NCBI GenBank assembly: GCA_964647545.1
Contig: CAZYHS010000026.1
Span: forward strand, 1-20,551
Reading direction: 5' to 3'
Source of the DNA: CAZYHS01 sp964647545
GTDB lineage: Bacteria > UBA10199 > GCA-002796325 > 1-14-0-20-49-13
Length of the DNA: 20,551 nucleotides
The position numbers were made by a program, and so were the translations under genes. The notes under the pieces were generated by a model, which saw only the letters and a program-made list of their open reading frames with translations, was not told the DNA's origin and did not search any database. Shown in pieces: positions 13,105 through 20,550 of this stretch (position 1 is its first letter; every line of letters begins with the position of its first letter).

Positions 13105-13137
13105 GTTTGTATTTACAAACCACGACATGTATGTCAG
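13105..13137 (-). promoter_or_regulatory. Promoter and operator of the XRE gene
   Basis: On the - strand CTGACA (13132-13137) and TAAATA (13110-13115) are 16 bases apart. The perfect palindrome GTTTGTA-TT-TACAAAC (13105-13120) covers the -10 box. GACAT-GT-ATGTC (13124-13135) is a second palindrome next to it, and related ACATGT/CATGTC words recur at 13084-13089 and 13097-13102. Binding by the adjacent XRE protein is inference. Confidence 0.5.
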
Positions 13138-13165
13138 CTTATTTGGCGCCTATAAAGGAGGGCTT

Positions 13166-13543
13166 ATGGAAGATTCAATAGGAAGTTTGAGAATGGTAGC
13201 AGGTCGTTGCTTATGTTTAGTTGTGGCGACATTGCTGCTTAATGGTTGTGCCGCAGCTTTGGTTGGGGGTGCATTTTATAAAGGCTCAAAAACCAAAGGT
13301 CAGCGACAGGAGTTCATGACTCAATTACAAAAGACCAATATGGAACGAGAATATAAAGGTCTAAAACCTTTGGATTGGTGTTCCGAAGCATACAGATTTG
13401 ACAAGGGATATGCCGATAACGATGCGGATTGTAGTAAGCGCATCAAAGCGTACGAAAAAGGAGATAAGACTGCGCTTGATATGGGGTCTTCTGCTTCTTT
13501 AGAAGGTTCCTCAGACGGTCAAACAGCATCCGTAAAAAAGTAA
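13166..13543 (+). CDS. Small predicted lipoprotein
   Basis: This encodes a 125-residue protein starting at ATG 13166, chosen because AAAGGAGGG lies just before it; the frame is open further upstream but without a ribosome site. After 13 residues comes a hydrophobic signal 'CLCLVVATLLLNGCAAAL' with the lipobox at LNGC. The mature part is short and charged. It has a 'PLDWCSEAYRFDKGYADNDADCSKRIKAYEKGDK' segment whose two Cys could bond, and a Ser-rich tail. No family is recognised. It is divergent from the XRE regulator and probably shares an mRNA with the next lipoprotein 29 bases downstream. Confidence 0.7.
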   Translation: MEDSIGSLRMVAGRCLCLVVATLLLNGCAAALVGGAFYKGSKTKGQRQEFMTQLQKTNMEREYKGLKPLDWCSEAYRFDKGYADNDADCSKRIKAYEKGDKTALDMGSSASLEGSSDGQTASVKK

Positions 13544-13572
13544 AATCTAATATATGACAAAGGGGACTTACC

Positions 13573-13977
13573 ATGAAGAAACTTGTTGTGATCTGTGCTT
13601 TGATGACAATATTTATAGGTTGCGGTGGTGGCGGAAATGTTTCGACAGACGATAATAATAGTTCATTTGATGCCTCTGATTTTACAAATGGGACAAGCTC
13701 TGTGAATTCAACATCTCAATGGAATTGTTCCTTATCAGGGGCTTCAACCAGTTCTGTAATATTATCATTTTATGATGATGGAACTGGTGCTAGTTCTTCG
13801 ATTGGCGTGTTCACATGGGAGGTTGTCGGGGATCAGGCAGTAGATATTGATGCTTATAATGGCACAAATCAAATCAGAGATATTGCCGGTTCGACTTCAT
13901 CTGGTATCGCTACGTTTCGTCAGGTCACCCCTAGCGGTGGCATCATAACCGCATCTTGCACTTTAGAAGCTGTATAA
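13573..13977 (+). CDS. Predicted lipoprotein of unknown function
   Basis: This encodes a 134-residue protein. MKKLVVICALMTIFIGCGGGG is a lipoprotein signal with the lipobox at FIGC, followed by a Gly/Asp/Asn/Ser linker. Residues from about 50 ('WNCSLSGASTSSVILSFYDDGTGASSSIGVFTWEVVGDQAVDI') alternate hydrophobic and polar residues, as in a small beta-sandwich or barrel. Two Cys (near the start of this domain and near the end, 'ASCTLEAV') probably bond. AAAGGGG precedes the ATG. It is the second gene of a small operon behind the XRE divergent promoter. I do not recognise a family. Confidence 0.7.
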   Translation: MKKLVVICALMTIFIGCGGGGNVSTDDNNSSFDASDFTNGTSSVNSTSQWNCSLSGASTSSVILSFYDDGTGASSSIGVFTWEVVGDQAVDIDAYNGTNQIRDIAGSTSSGIATFRQVTPSGGIITASCTLEAV

Positions 13978-14014
13978 GTTTAAGTAACAAGTGCTGGGAT
14001 AATTGGGGACATTT

Positions 14015-14032
14015 AGGGGTTCAATTTTTAGA
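14015..14032. repeat. Direct repeat, copy 2 of the duplicated gene end
   Basis: This is identical over 18 bases to 12612-12629 and contains the stop codon (14028-14030) of the intact - strand gene. The 1.4 kb between the copies holds the remnant, the XRE gene and two lipoprotein genes. Confidence 0.75.
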
Positions 14033-14780
14033 TGGGGAGAGTGGTGGTGAGTATCTCTTGCAGCTGGGTAAATATCTCTTTCGCACTTCTGGTTGCTAGA
14101 TAACCGATGCAGATGTCGCGCACTTCTTTAACGTTTATTGTACGTGCGAAAGTCATCTCCTCGGACTTGGTAATAATTTTGAGAATTTCTTTTGTGACAT
14201 CTGGGCCGCTATATTTTACGAGTTCGCCTAGAAGTGCTGTGTAGTGCTCGTTGTAAGGGGTGAGGTGTTTTTTGTATGCCGGCGCATCTGACTGGCCGAA
14301 CTCCAGATAGTCGTCATATTCATCAACGCCCAGCGCTGTGATGATCATCTCTTTCATTTTATCTGAATGGAAAAGTTTCGCTGCGCCTGCAACTGCTTCC
14401 TGATCAATGAAAAAGGGGATGACGATGTTTCTGGCGTATTCTGTGAACTCTTCTTCTTTGATGCCGGTGCAGCCCATTGCAATGCCTGCCGAGAATGCCA
14501 CCATTTTGATGGTGAAATCGTTTCCTTCGCGGTGAACTCTGTCGAGCACTTCAGGACATGCCGACTGTGCCGAAGCACCCAACATTCGAAGTGCCGTTAG
14601 TGCTCTCTCTTGAAATAATTGTGAACTGCCAAGAGTCGGGTGGTTTAGTCCGTGTTTGACGCCCAACGCATAAACCGATTGTTCGGTATTATTCTGATCG
14701 CTCTTGATGCCAAGCATCGAGAGACCGTCTGAAATCATTGCACCAATAGTTTTTACGTTTACTGCGTTTACACCCGACAT
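14028..14780 (-). CDS. Unknown predicted all-helical cytoplasmic protein
   Basis: This encodes a 250-residue protein without a signal peptide or membrane helix. Its composition suggests mostly alpha helix. AAGGAG lies eight bases before ATG 14780. The segment 'FTIKMVAFSAGIAMGCTGI' is the most hydrophobic part and may be a buried helix. 'SAKEIFTQLQEILTTTLPI' ends the protein as an amphipathic helix. I recognise no family. A second, decayed copy of its last 30 residues lies at 12625-12720, so this gene has been duplicated, or its 3' end was used as an insertion point. It stands alone on its strand. Confidence 0.7.
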   Translation of the reverse strand: MSGVNAVNVKTIGAMISDGLSMLGIKSDQNNTEQSVYALGVKHGLNHPTLGSSQLFQERALTALRMLGASAQSACPEVLDRVHREGNDFTIKMVAFSAGIAMGCTGIKEEEFTEYARNIVIPFFIDQEAVAGAAKLFHSDKMKEMIITALGVDEYDDYLEFGQSDAPAYKKHLTPYNEHYTALLGELVKYSGPDVTKEILKIITKSEEMTFARTINVKEVRDICIGYLATRSAKEIFTQLQEILTTTLPI

Positions 14781-14917
14781 ACTTGTCTCCTTTAATGAAA
14801 CTTTCTTGATATCGTTTATATCGGCCCATCCAGCAATATGTTGCTAATAATTTTATAAGGTTGAGTAACAGCTTGAAATGCAAGAGATTATCAACTTAGC
14901 GACGCAGGTTTGTACTG

Positions 14918-16177
14918 TTAAAACACGTTATTGAACTTGAAGTAGACCGAATAGCCTTCGCTTGAAAAACCTACGTCGGGGGCGAGCACAAAAGTCTTGT
15001 TCCAGCAAATTCTTACGCCTCCTCCGCCGGCCGGATGCAGACCCGCAGGCGTGAACGCTTTAAGAGAACTGAAGACCCGCCCGAAGTCGCCGAACGCGAC
15101 CGAATAAATATCGAACCTCTGTCTGCCAACATAAAAATCGGTGATCTTAAGCCGCAGCTCTTCGTTTATTACAAGTGCGCTTCTGTCAATGTAACGGGCC
15201 TGTTTGATGCCGCGCAGCGTGTTGTTGCCGCCGATTCCGTCGAAGTGCTCAAAGCCTCCGAACTTTGCCATTTCGTAGAAGGGGACGCTGCCGACCGAGC
15301 TTTTTAAGATAATCCGGTTGGCCCACACAAGTCTGTCGTCACCGATGAGAGTTAAATAGTTTCTGTTTGCGAACGTAAAACGTGCATAATTGAACGAGCT
15401 GCCGAAGACCTGCAGCGGCAGCTCGGCGTAGATATCGATGAAGTTGCCGCGTTTCGTCATGGCCTCGTTGTCGCGCGAATCGTAAACAAGCCCGAGTCTT
15501 AACTCTGAATCGACGCCACCTTTGTAGCCGCGCGGTTTGTCTGTTTCGAGTTTTGACTTCGGCGCTGCCTTGACGTATCTTTTTTCGGCAAGAATGCCGC
15601 CGACGATTTTAAATTTGCCCCAGATGTCGCGGTAAAGATTAACGATCAGGCTCGGAGTTGTCCGCTTGAACTCGTAAAAACTTTTCGGTCCTTTGTCGCT
15701 GGTGTTGTTTCCGATGCCGAAATAGTTGTAGTTGTTGATGACTTGATAAGCGGCCTTTGCCTGCAGCCGGAATTTTGAGCCGAAAATTTGCGGGGCGTCG
15801 AACGAAAAATAATTGTTCATGTCGCCGTTGGTGCCGAAGAGTCCCTGAAACCGGTATAAATATTTGTAGGGTTTGACGCTTGCGTCGCCGTAATTATAAA
15901 TCGCAAGGTGGGCTCCCATCGACGGGCCGAAGTCGGAAGAGTAGGTGAATATCGGCGCGCCGACCGGTCTGATGCCGACGTTTTCCTCTTTTGAAAGCCG
16001 CTTGTCGTCGGGGGATGAAGCCGGAATTCCCTCTTCGTCGATGCCACCTGTTTCGAGTTCGCGCCCGAACTCTTCTTTGTTTTCGGCAAACGCAGTTCCG
16101 GTGAGTGGAACTGCGAAAATGAGGCTAATGCCTAGAAATAGGGTGAAGATGAAGAATGATTTTCTGCAACGCGACAT
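14918..16177 (-). CDS. Omp85/D15-type outer-membrane barrel without POTRA domains
   Basis: This encodes a 419-residue protein with a Sec signal (cleavage near 'GTAFA|EN'), a 40-residue acidic linker, and then a beta-barrel with alternating aromatic strands to the end. 'LRGIKQARYID' from residue 321 is the conserved (V/L)RGF/Y motif of Omp85/surface-antigen barrels, and the chain ends in Phe ('FKFNNVF') as outer-membrane proteins do. There is too little sequence before the barrel for POTRA domains, so it is not BamA or TamA proper; short D15-only barrels are known but mostly uncharacterised. The gene follows a lipoprotein gene by 46 bases on the same strand. The ribosome site is weak, so coupling is possible. 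Confidence 0.8.
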   Translation of the reverse strand: MSRCRKSFFIFTLFLGISLIFAVPLTGTAFAENKEEFGRELETGGIDEEGIPASSPDDKRLSKEENVGIRPVGAPIFTYSSDFGPSMGAHLAIYNYGDASVKPYKYLYRFQGLFGTNGDMNNYFSFDAPQIFGSKFRLQAKAAYQVINNYNYFGIGNNTSDKGPKSFYEFKRTTPSLIVNLYRDIWGKFKIVGGILAEKRYVKAAPKSKLETDKPRGYKGGVDSELRLGLVYDSRDNEAMTKRGNFIDIYAELPLQVFGSSFNYARFTFANRNYLTLIGDDRLVWANRIILKSSVGSVPFYEMAKFGGFEHFDGIGGNNTLRGIKQARYIDRSALVINEELRLKITDFYVGRQRFDIYSVAFGDFGRVFSSLKAFTPAGLHPAGGGGVRICWNKTFVLAPDVGFSSEGYSVYFKFNNVF

Positions 16178-16223
16178 TGGCGACGGTTATTCCTTCGCTA
16201 GCGCAAAGAGTCAACGTCTGATT

Positions 16224-17072
16224 TTAATAGCGGCCCCAATTATTTATGAAATAGGTTGAGGCTGTGTCGGCCGAAACCACCTTGAAGCTTGAACCGCCCT
16301 TGACGGCAAATTCGCTAAGTCCAATATGTCCAGCCGGAGCATCGCTTGCCCAATCGTAGGTGTAGCCGAGCTGTGTGAATGGGAACGCATTTGCGCCGGT
16401 ATAAACGATCTCGCGTCTGTTGTCGAACCATGCGTCGTAGGTGCAGCCGTCGGTCGAGCAAGCCGACGATTCTTTTATCAACATGGCAGGATCGAACGCT
16501 AAAAATCCTCCGGCGTGATTTGTCGGAAAGTCCAGAACACATTCGTGATCGTTAATTTCGGGGTCGGGGCAGGGGCGAAACATGTCGGTGATGTTTACGT
16601 AAAGCCCTACCACCATGCGTTCGCCTGTCGGCACAGGGAGGCCGAGAGCTTGTGCGAAGCGAAGGTTCGTGACGGTGCTGGCGGTGTAGCCCAGCGTTTT
16701 AAAATAGTCGATCGCCTTGGGAACGGCGGTCACCCAAGTGAGCGCCGTTTCGGTAAGTACGTAATCATCGCCGGTTTCGAAGGCGGTTTTATAGCCGTAG
16801 TTCTCATAGGCATATTCGCTCATCGTTGTGATGACAAAAAGACGCGAATTTCCGGCTTCGCCTTCCCAAACAAGTCCCGTTTCGTCGGCGGTTATGGCTG
16901 TGAGATCTTTGGAGATCTTTGCTGCGGTTGGAACTTGTGCGTCTGCTATCGCTGCGGCCCACATTGCCGCCGGATCTTCGCTGGCAGAGGCTCCGCTGCA
17001 CGATTGAGCGAACAGCGCAAGCAAAAGCGAGAGCAGCATTAATGACCGAGCAAGATTATATTTGATCTTCAT
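16224..17072 (-). CDS. Predicted lipoprotein upstream of the D15-type barrel
   Basis: This encodes a 282-residue protein from ATG 17072, chosen because AAAGGA lies at the right distance; ATG 17093 would add seven residues. The N-terminus 'MKIKYNLARSLMLLSLLLALFAQSCSG' has a lipobox at FAQSC. The mature part is a mixed alpha/beta domain with two Cys pairs ('RPCPDPEINDHECV' and 'SACSTDGC'). I recognise no family. The stop is 46 bases before the D15-type barrel gene, so the two products may work together in the outer membrane. It is divergent from the peptide transporter, sharing a 133-base control region. Confidence 0.7.
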   Translation of the reverse strand: MKIKYNLARSLMLLSLLLALFAQSCSGASASEDPAAMWAAAIADAQVPTAAKISKDLTAITADETGLVWEGEAGNSRLFVITTMSEYAYENYGYKTAFETGDDYVLTETALTWVTAVPKAIDYFKTLGYTASTVTNLRFAQALGLPVPTGERMVVGLYVNITDMFRPCPDPEINDHECVLDFPTNHAGGFLAFDPAMLIKESSACSTDGCTYDAWFDNRREIVYTGANAFPFTQLGYTYDWASDAPAGHIGLSEFAVKGGSSFKVVSADTASTYFINNWGRY

Positions 17073-17090
17073 TTGAAATCCTTTGTTGTT

Positions 17091-17105
17091 CATTGATTTT
17101 CAATG
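17091..17105. promoter_or_regulatory. Palindrome in the divergent control region
   Basis: CATTGA-TTT-TCAATG (17091-17105) is a perfect palindrome between the divergent lipoprotein and transporter genes. It could be an operator shared by both. Confidence 0.4.
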
Positions 17106-17145
17106 TCTGTTCATACATCAGATCGAAGAGCCTTACAATTTTTTC

Positions 17146-17163
17146 ATTTGCCACAATTTGCCA
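17146..17163. promoter_or_regulatory. Direct repeat of ATTTGCCA one helical turn apart
   Basis: ATTTGCCA occurs at 17146-17153 and again at 17156-17163, a ten-base period. Such in-phase direct repeats are used by some regulators. It lies just before the transporter leader hairpin. Confidence 0.35.
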
Positions 17164-17171
17164 AGTCTAAT

Positions 17172-17201
17172 AGCCTCCTGCGCACCAACAAGCAGGAGGC
17201 T
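17172..17201 (+). promoter_or_regulatory. Hairpin hiding the Shine-Dalgarno of the peptide transporter
   Basis: AGCCTCCTGC (17172-17181) pairs perfectly over ten bases with GCAGGAGGCT (17192-17201) around a ten-base loop. The right arm contains the whole AGGAGG (17194-17199) of the gene starting at ATG 17206. If the mRNA includes the left arm, the ribosome site is closed unless something opens it. There is no T-run, so it is not a terminator. Confidence 0.65.
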
Positions 17202-17205
17202 GGCT

Positions 17206-18591
17206 ATGGAAACGAAGTCTAAACTTTCGTGGAAGTTCCCCAAAGCATTCTGGACGGCGAATTTCATCGAGCTTTTCGAGAGATGTGCCTACTATGCGAT
17301 GTTCATCGCGATCACGCTCTACCTCACAAACCGCGTGGGTTTTACCGACATTGAAACCGGCTACGTCATTGCAGTTTTTGCGGCGTGCCTCTATCTCATG
17401 CCGATTTTCATGGGACTTGTGGCAGACCGCATCGGTTTCAGAGTTTCGCTCATTCTTGCGTTTTTGCTTTTGACCGTCGGCTATGCCGGGCTTGGAGCCG
17501 TTCCAACCAAGATGGCGGCGATCATCACTCTGGCGCTCATCATGCTCGGCGGTGCGTTCGTTAAATGCGTCATCACAGGCACGGTCGCGAAGCTATCCGA
17601 CGAAACCAACCGAGCCCGTGCGTTTGCAATTTTCTATCAGATGGTCAACATCGGCAGCTTCACCGGCAAATCTTTCGCAAAGCCGCTGCGCACCGAACTT
17701 GGCCTTGAGTACATCAACTATTTCGCCGCCGCCGCGACGTTCGTTGCTTTAATAATCGTGGTTATCTTTTACCGCAGCCCCCTTGTTGCCGGCACCAAAA
17801 AGACGTTTAAAGAAGTTACGTCGAGCCTCGGCAAAGTCGTTACAAATATGCGTTTCATGGGGCTTATCCTGATTACCGCAGGTTTCTGGACGATCCAAGG
17901 GCAGCTCTACGCGACAATGCCGAAATACACGACCCGCCTCATCGGCGACAGCGCGTCACCTGAGTGGCTTGCCAACATCAATCCGTTCATGGTCGTCTTG
18001 TTCGTGATTCCCATCACCCATCTTGTCAGAAAAATTAAGCCTGTGTCGTCGATCGGTATTGCGATGCTCATGATTCCTTTGTCGGCCATGACGATCGCCG
18101 CCAGCCCGATTTTGCAGCGGGCGTTTGGCGATTCGATCAGCATCGCCGGCATTTTGTTTCATCCGATAACGATCATGATGGTCATCGGTATTGCGATTCA
18201 GGGGCTCGCCGAATGTTTCCTCTCTCCGCGCTATCTCGAGTTTGCTTCGAAGCAGGCCCCCAAAGGCGAAGAGGGGCTCTACATGGGATACAGTCACCTG
18301 CACACCTTCTTTGCGTGGTTGCTCGGTTTTATCGTCTCCGGCTATCTGCTCGACGCATTTTGCCCCGACCCGAAGAAAGTGCCGCCCGAACTTATGGCGA
18401 CGGCTTATCAGCACGCCCACTACATCTGGTACATCTTTGCGGGCATCGGTTTCTTTGCCTTTCTTATGCTCATGCTGTTCAAGTTTGTTACCGAACGCAT
18501 TGACAGAAAACGCGCAACGTTCGAACTTCCGCAGTCGGTGGTAAAAGTTCCGGAAGGTCTAGAAGCGGTGCCGGTGGTTGACGAAGAATAA
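17206..18591 (+). CDS. POT/PTR-family peptide transporter (MFS)
   Basis: This encodes a 461-residue membrane protein with about 12 hydrophobic segments. The first helix holds E22-x-x-E-R26 followed by YY ('ELFERCAYYAM'), the ExxER...YY signature of proton-dependent oligopeptide transporters. 'MPIFMGLVADRIGFR' is the usual loop 2-3 of this family, and the pattern 'NIGSF' recurs after the fourth segment. I start it at ATG 17206, with AGGAGG six bases before; the open frame further upstream has no ribosome site. It sits in the inner membrane and probably imports di- or tripeptides with protons. The next gene, an exported oligopeptidase, starts 19 bases after the stop, which supports a peptide substrate. 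A perfect hairpin masks its ribosome site. Confidence 0.85.
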   Translation: METKSKLSWKFPKAFWTANFIELFERCAYYAMFIAITLYLTNRVGFTDIETGYVIAVFAACLYLMPIFMGLVADRIGFRVSLILAFLLLTVGYAGLGAVPTKMAAIITLALIMLGGAFVKCVITGTVAKLSDETNRARAFAIFYQMVNIGSFTGKSFAKPLRTELGLEYINYFAAAATFVALIIVVIFYRSPLVAGTKKTFKEVTSSLGKVVTNMRFMGLILITAGFWTIQGQLYATMPKYTTRLIGDSASPEWLANINPFMVVLFVIPITHLVRKIKPVSSIGIAMLMIPLSAMTIAASPILQRAFGDSISIAGILFHPITIMMVIGIAIQGLAECFLSPRYLEFASKQAPKGEEGLYMGYSHLHTFFAWLLGFIVSGYLLDAFCPDPKKVPPELMATAYQHAHYIWYIFAGIGFFAFLMLMLFKFVTERIDRKRATFELPQSVVKVPEGLEAVPVVDEE

Positions 18592-18610
18592 AAATTTTAC
18601 GGGGGCGAAA

Positions 18611-20512
18611 ATGAAAAAGGTAATTCTGGCGGTGACTATGATGCTACTTGCGACAGCGACAGTAAATGCAGCTTACACTCCCGATGCGAACGCGCCGCGT
18701 TCGAGCATTCCAAAAGAGTTTCAATGGAACACGGGCGATCTTTTTGCGAACGAAAAGGTTTATGAATCGGCCTTCAAGTCGGTCGATAAGGCTCTTGGCG
18801 CGTTGCAGAGCTACAAAGGCAAGCTGACCACAAGCGACGCTCTCAAACGCTGCATGGAAGACTACATGAAGTTAAGCCTCGATTTTTCGAAGGTCGCCCT
18901 CTATTCGAACCTGAAAAATGTCGAGGACGAAAACAACGAACATTTTCATGTGCTGAGGCAGAAGGCATTAGGGCTTGCGACGCGCTTTAACGAGAAAGCC
19001 GGTTTCATTCGCGACGAAGTTTTAACGATGAAAGATGCCGACTATGCCCGTCTTGTCGCTGGCGATTTTCCGTCCGACTACAAAGCCTACCTCGACGATT
19101 TACGCAGAAGAAAAGAGAGCATTTTGACAGTTGAAGCCGAGCGCGTGTTGCAGCTTGCCGGAGACAATTTGTGGAGCGAGGTCGATCTAAACGAAATGCC
19201 CAGCGACGTCGAAATGGCGTTCAAGGCGATGCAGCGCGACATTGAGCTGCCGAAAATAAAAGACGAAGATGGCAAAGAAGTCCAACTGACGTTCAGTAAT
19301 TATTCAAAATATCGCGCTTCGAAAAACAGAGAGGTCCGCAAAGAGACCGTTACGAAGTTCTTTGAGACGCTGAAAAAATATCAGAACGTTTTTGCCGCGA
19401 CGCTTGGCGGCGAGTTCAAACGCGACGTATTTTTAGCCAAGGCGAGAAAATATCCGACCGCGGTTTCTGCCTACCTCGACCGAGAGAACATCGACCCGAA
19501 AGTCATCGACAATCTAATCGCCAGCGCGCACAAGAATTTAAAGCCGCTGCACCGCTACATCGATCTTCGCAAGAAACTGCTTAAGCTCGACAGCGTGCAC
19601 ATTTACGATCTCTACACACCGATCGTCCCAAGCGCGGAGGCCGAGCTGAGCTACAACGAAGCCTCAGACGACATTATCAAAGCTCTTAAGCCGCTTGGCG
19701 AAAATTATGTCGGCGTCCTCTCCAAGGCCATCAAGGCAGGTAGCGGCTGGGTCGATATTTATCCCAACAAGGGGAAGGAGAGCGGGGCGTTTTCGACGGC
19801 GGTGTGGGGCGTTCATCCGTTTGTGAAGATGAATTTCATGGATTCGATCGACGACGCTTCGACACTTGCGCACGAGTTTGGGCATGCGATGCACAGCTAT
19901 TTGAATTCGAAGAAGAATCCCTATCCGCTGGCGGGCTATTCAACTCTTTCGGCCGAAATTGCTTCGACCTCAAACGAGATGCTCTTTTCGAATTATCTGC
20001 TGAATAAATATAAAAACGACGACAAGATGCGTCTCTATCTTTTGGGCGAGCGGCTCGAGTCGATCAGGCAGACCATTTACCGTCAGACCCTTTTTGCCGA
20101 ATTTGAAAAGCTCATGCACGAAGCCGTCGAGAAGGGCGAACCTCTGACAGCCGAACTTTTCAACAAGACCTATCTTGGACTTGTTAAAAAATATTACGGG
20201 CCGTCGTTTACACCGGACACAAACGACGACATTGAGTGGGCCTACATTCCGCACTTCTACTGGAAGTTCTATGTCTATGCGTACGCCGCGGGCCTCTCAA
20301 GCGGCATTGCCATGACCGACAATATTGTGAAGGGTGGGGACAATGCGGTGGCTCGTTACATCGAGTTCCTCGAGTCGCCGTCTGATGTGCCGCCGCTTGA
20401 AGCGATCAAGAAAGCGGGGGTCGATTTAACCAAACCCGGAATTATCGATGCGGCCGCGAAGATGTTTGACGAGACCGTGACCGAAATGGAGAAGCTCGCC
20501 GCGAAAATGTAG
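18611..20512 (+). CDS. pepF: Exported oligoendopeptidase F-like metallopeptidase (family M3)
   Basis: This encodes a 633-residue protein with a Sec signal 'MKKVILAVTMMLLATATVNA' and probable cleavage before AYTP. The peptidase body has the M3B layout: N-terminal helical part, then zinc motif HEFGH at 421-425, where the two His and Glu are ligands and base, and the downstream helix 'SAEIASTSNEML' with the third ligand Glu. The length fits PepF (about 600) plus a signal. I use ATG 18611 over the in-frame TTG 18578 because it places the signal peptide at the N-terminus. Most PepF enzymes are cytoplasmic, so export to the periplasm or outside is unusual. It cleaves oligopeptides, and the adjacent peptide transporter could import the products. 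Confidence 0.88.
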   Translation: MKKVILAVTMMLLATATVNAAYTPDANAPRSSIPKEFQWNTGDLFANEKVYESAFKSVDKALGALQSYKGKLTTSDALKRCMEDYMKLSLDFSKVALYSNLKNVEDENNEHFHVLRQKALGLATRFNEKAGFIRDEVLTMKDADYARLVAGDFPSDYKAYLDDLRRRKESILTVEAERVLQLAGDNLWSEVDLNEMPSDVEMAFKAMQRDIELPKIKDEDGKEVQLTFSNYSKYRASKNREVRKETVTKFFETLKKYQNVFAATLGGEFKRDVFLAKARKYPTAVSAYLDRENIDPKVIDNLIASAHKNLKPLHRYIDLRKKLLKLDSVHIYDLYTPIVPSAEAELSYNEASDDIIKALKPLGENYVGVLSKAIKAGSGWVDIYPNKGKESGAFSTAVWGVHPFVKMNFMDSIDDASTLAHEFGHAMHSYLNSKKNPYPLAGYSTLSAEIASTSNEMLFSNYLLNKYKNDDKMRLYLLGERLESIRQTIYRQTLFAEFEKLMHEAVEKGEPLTAELFNKTYLGLVKKYYGPSFTPDTNDDIEWAYIPHFYWKFYVYAYAAGLSSGIAMTDNIVKGGDNAVARYIEFLESPSDVPPLEAIKKAGVDLTKPGIIDAAAKMFDETVTEMEKLAAKM

Positions 20513-20535
20513 TGCGAGATAGATCTTAAAATAAG

Positions 20536-20550
20536 AACGCCCCGTTTTTT
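20536..20550 (+). terminator. Weak terminator candidate after pepF
   Basis: AACG-CCC-CGTT followed by further T lies 24 bases after the pepF stop. The stem is only four pairs and the window ends here, so the call is tentative. Confidence 0.25.

Noticed and set aside
14918..16177. BamA or TamA
   Set aside because: The barrel motif is shared, but there is no space for POTRA domains and the protein is about half the length of BamA.
17166..17171. TCTAAT as the -10 box of the transporter promoter
   Set aside because: It matches five of six consensus bases, but no acceptable -35 lies 16-18 bases upstream, so I did not list it as a promoter. It is mentioned because it would abolish the leader hairpin.
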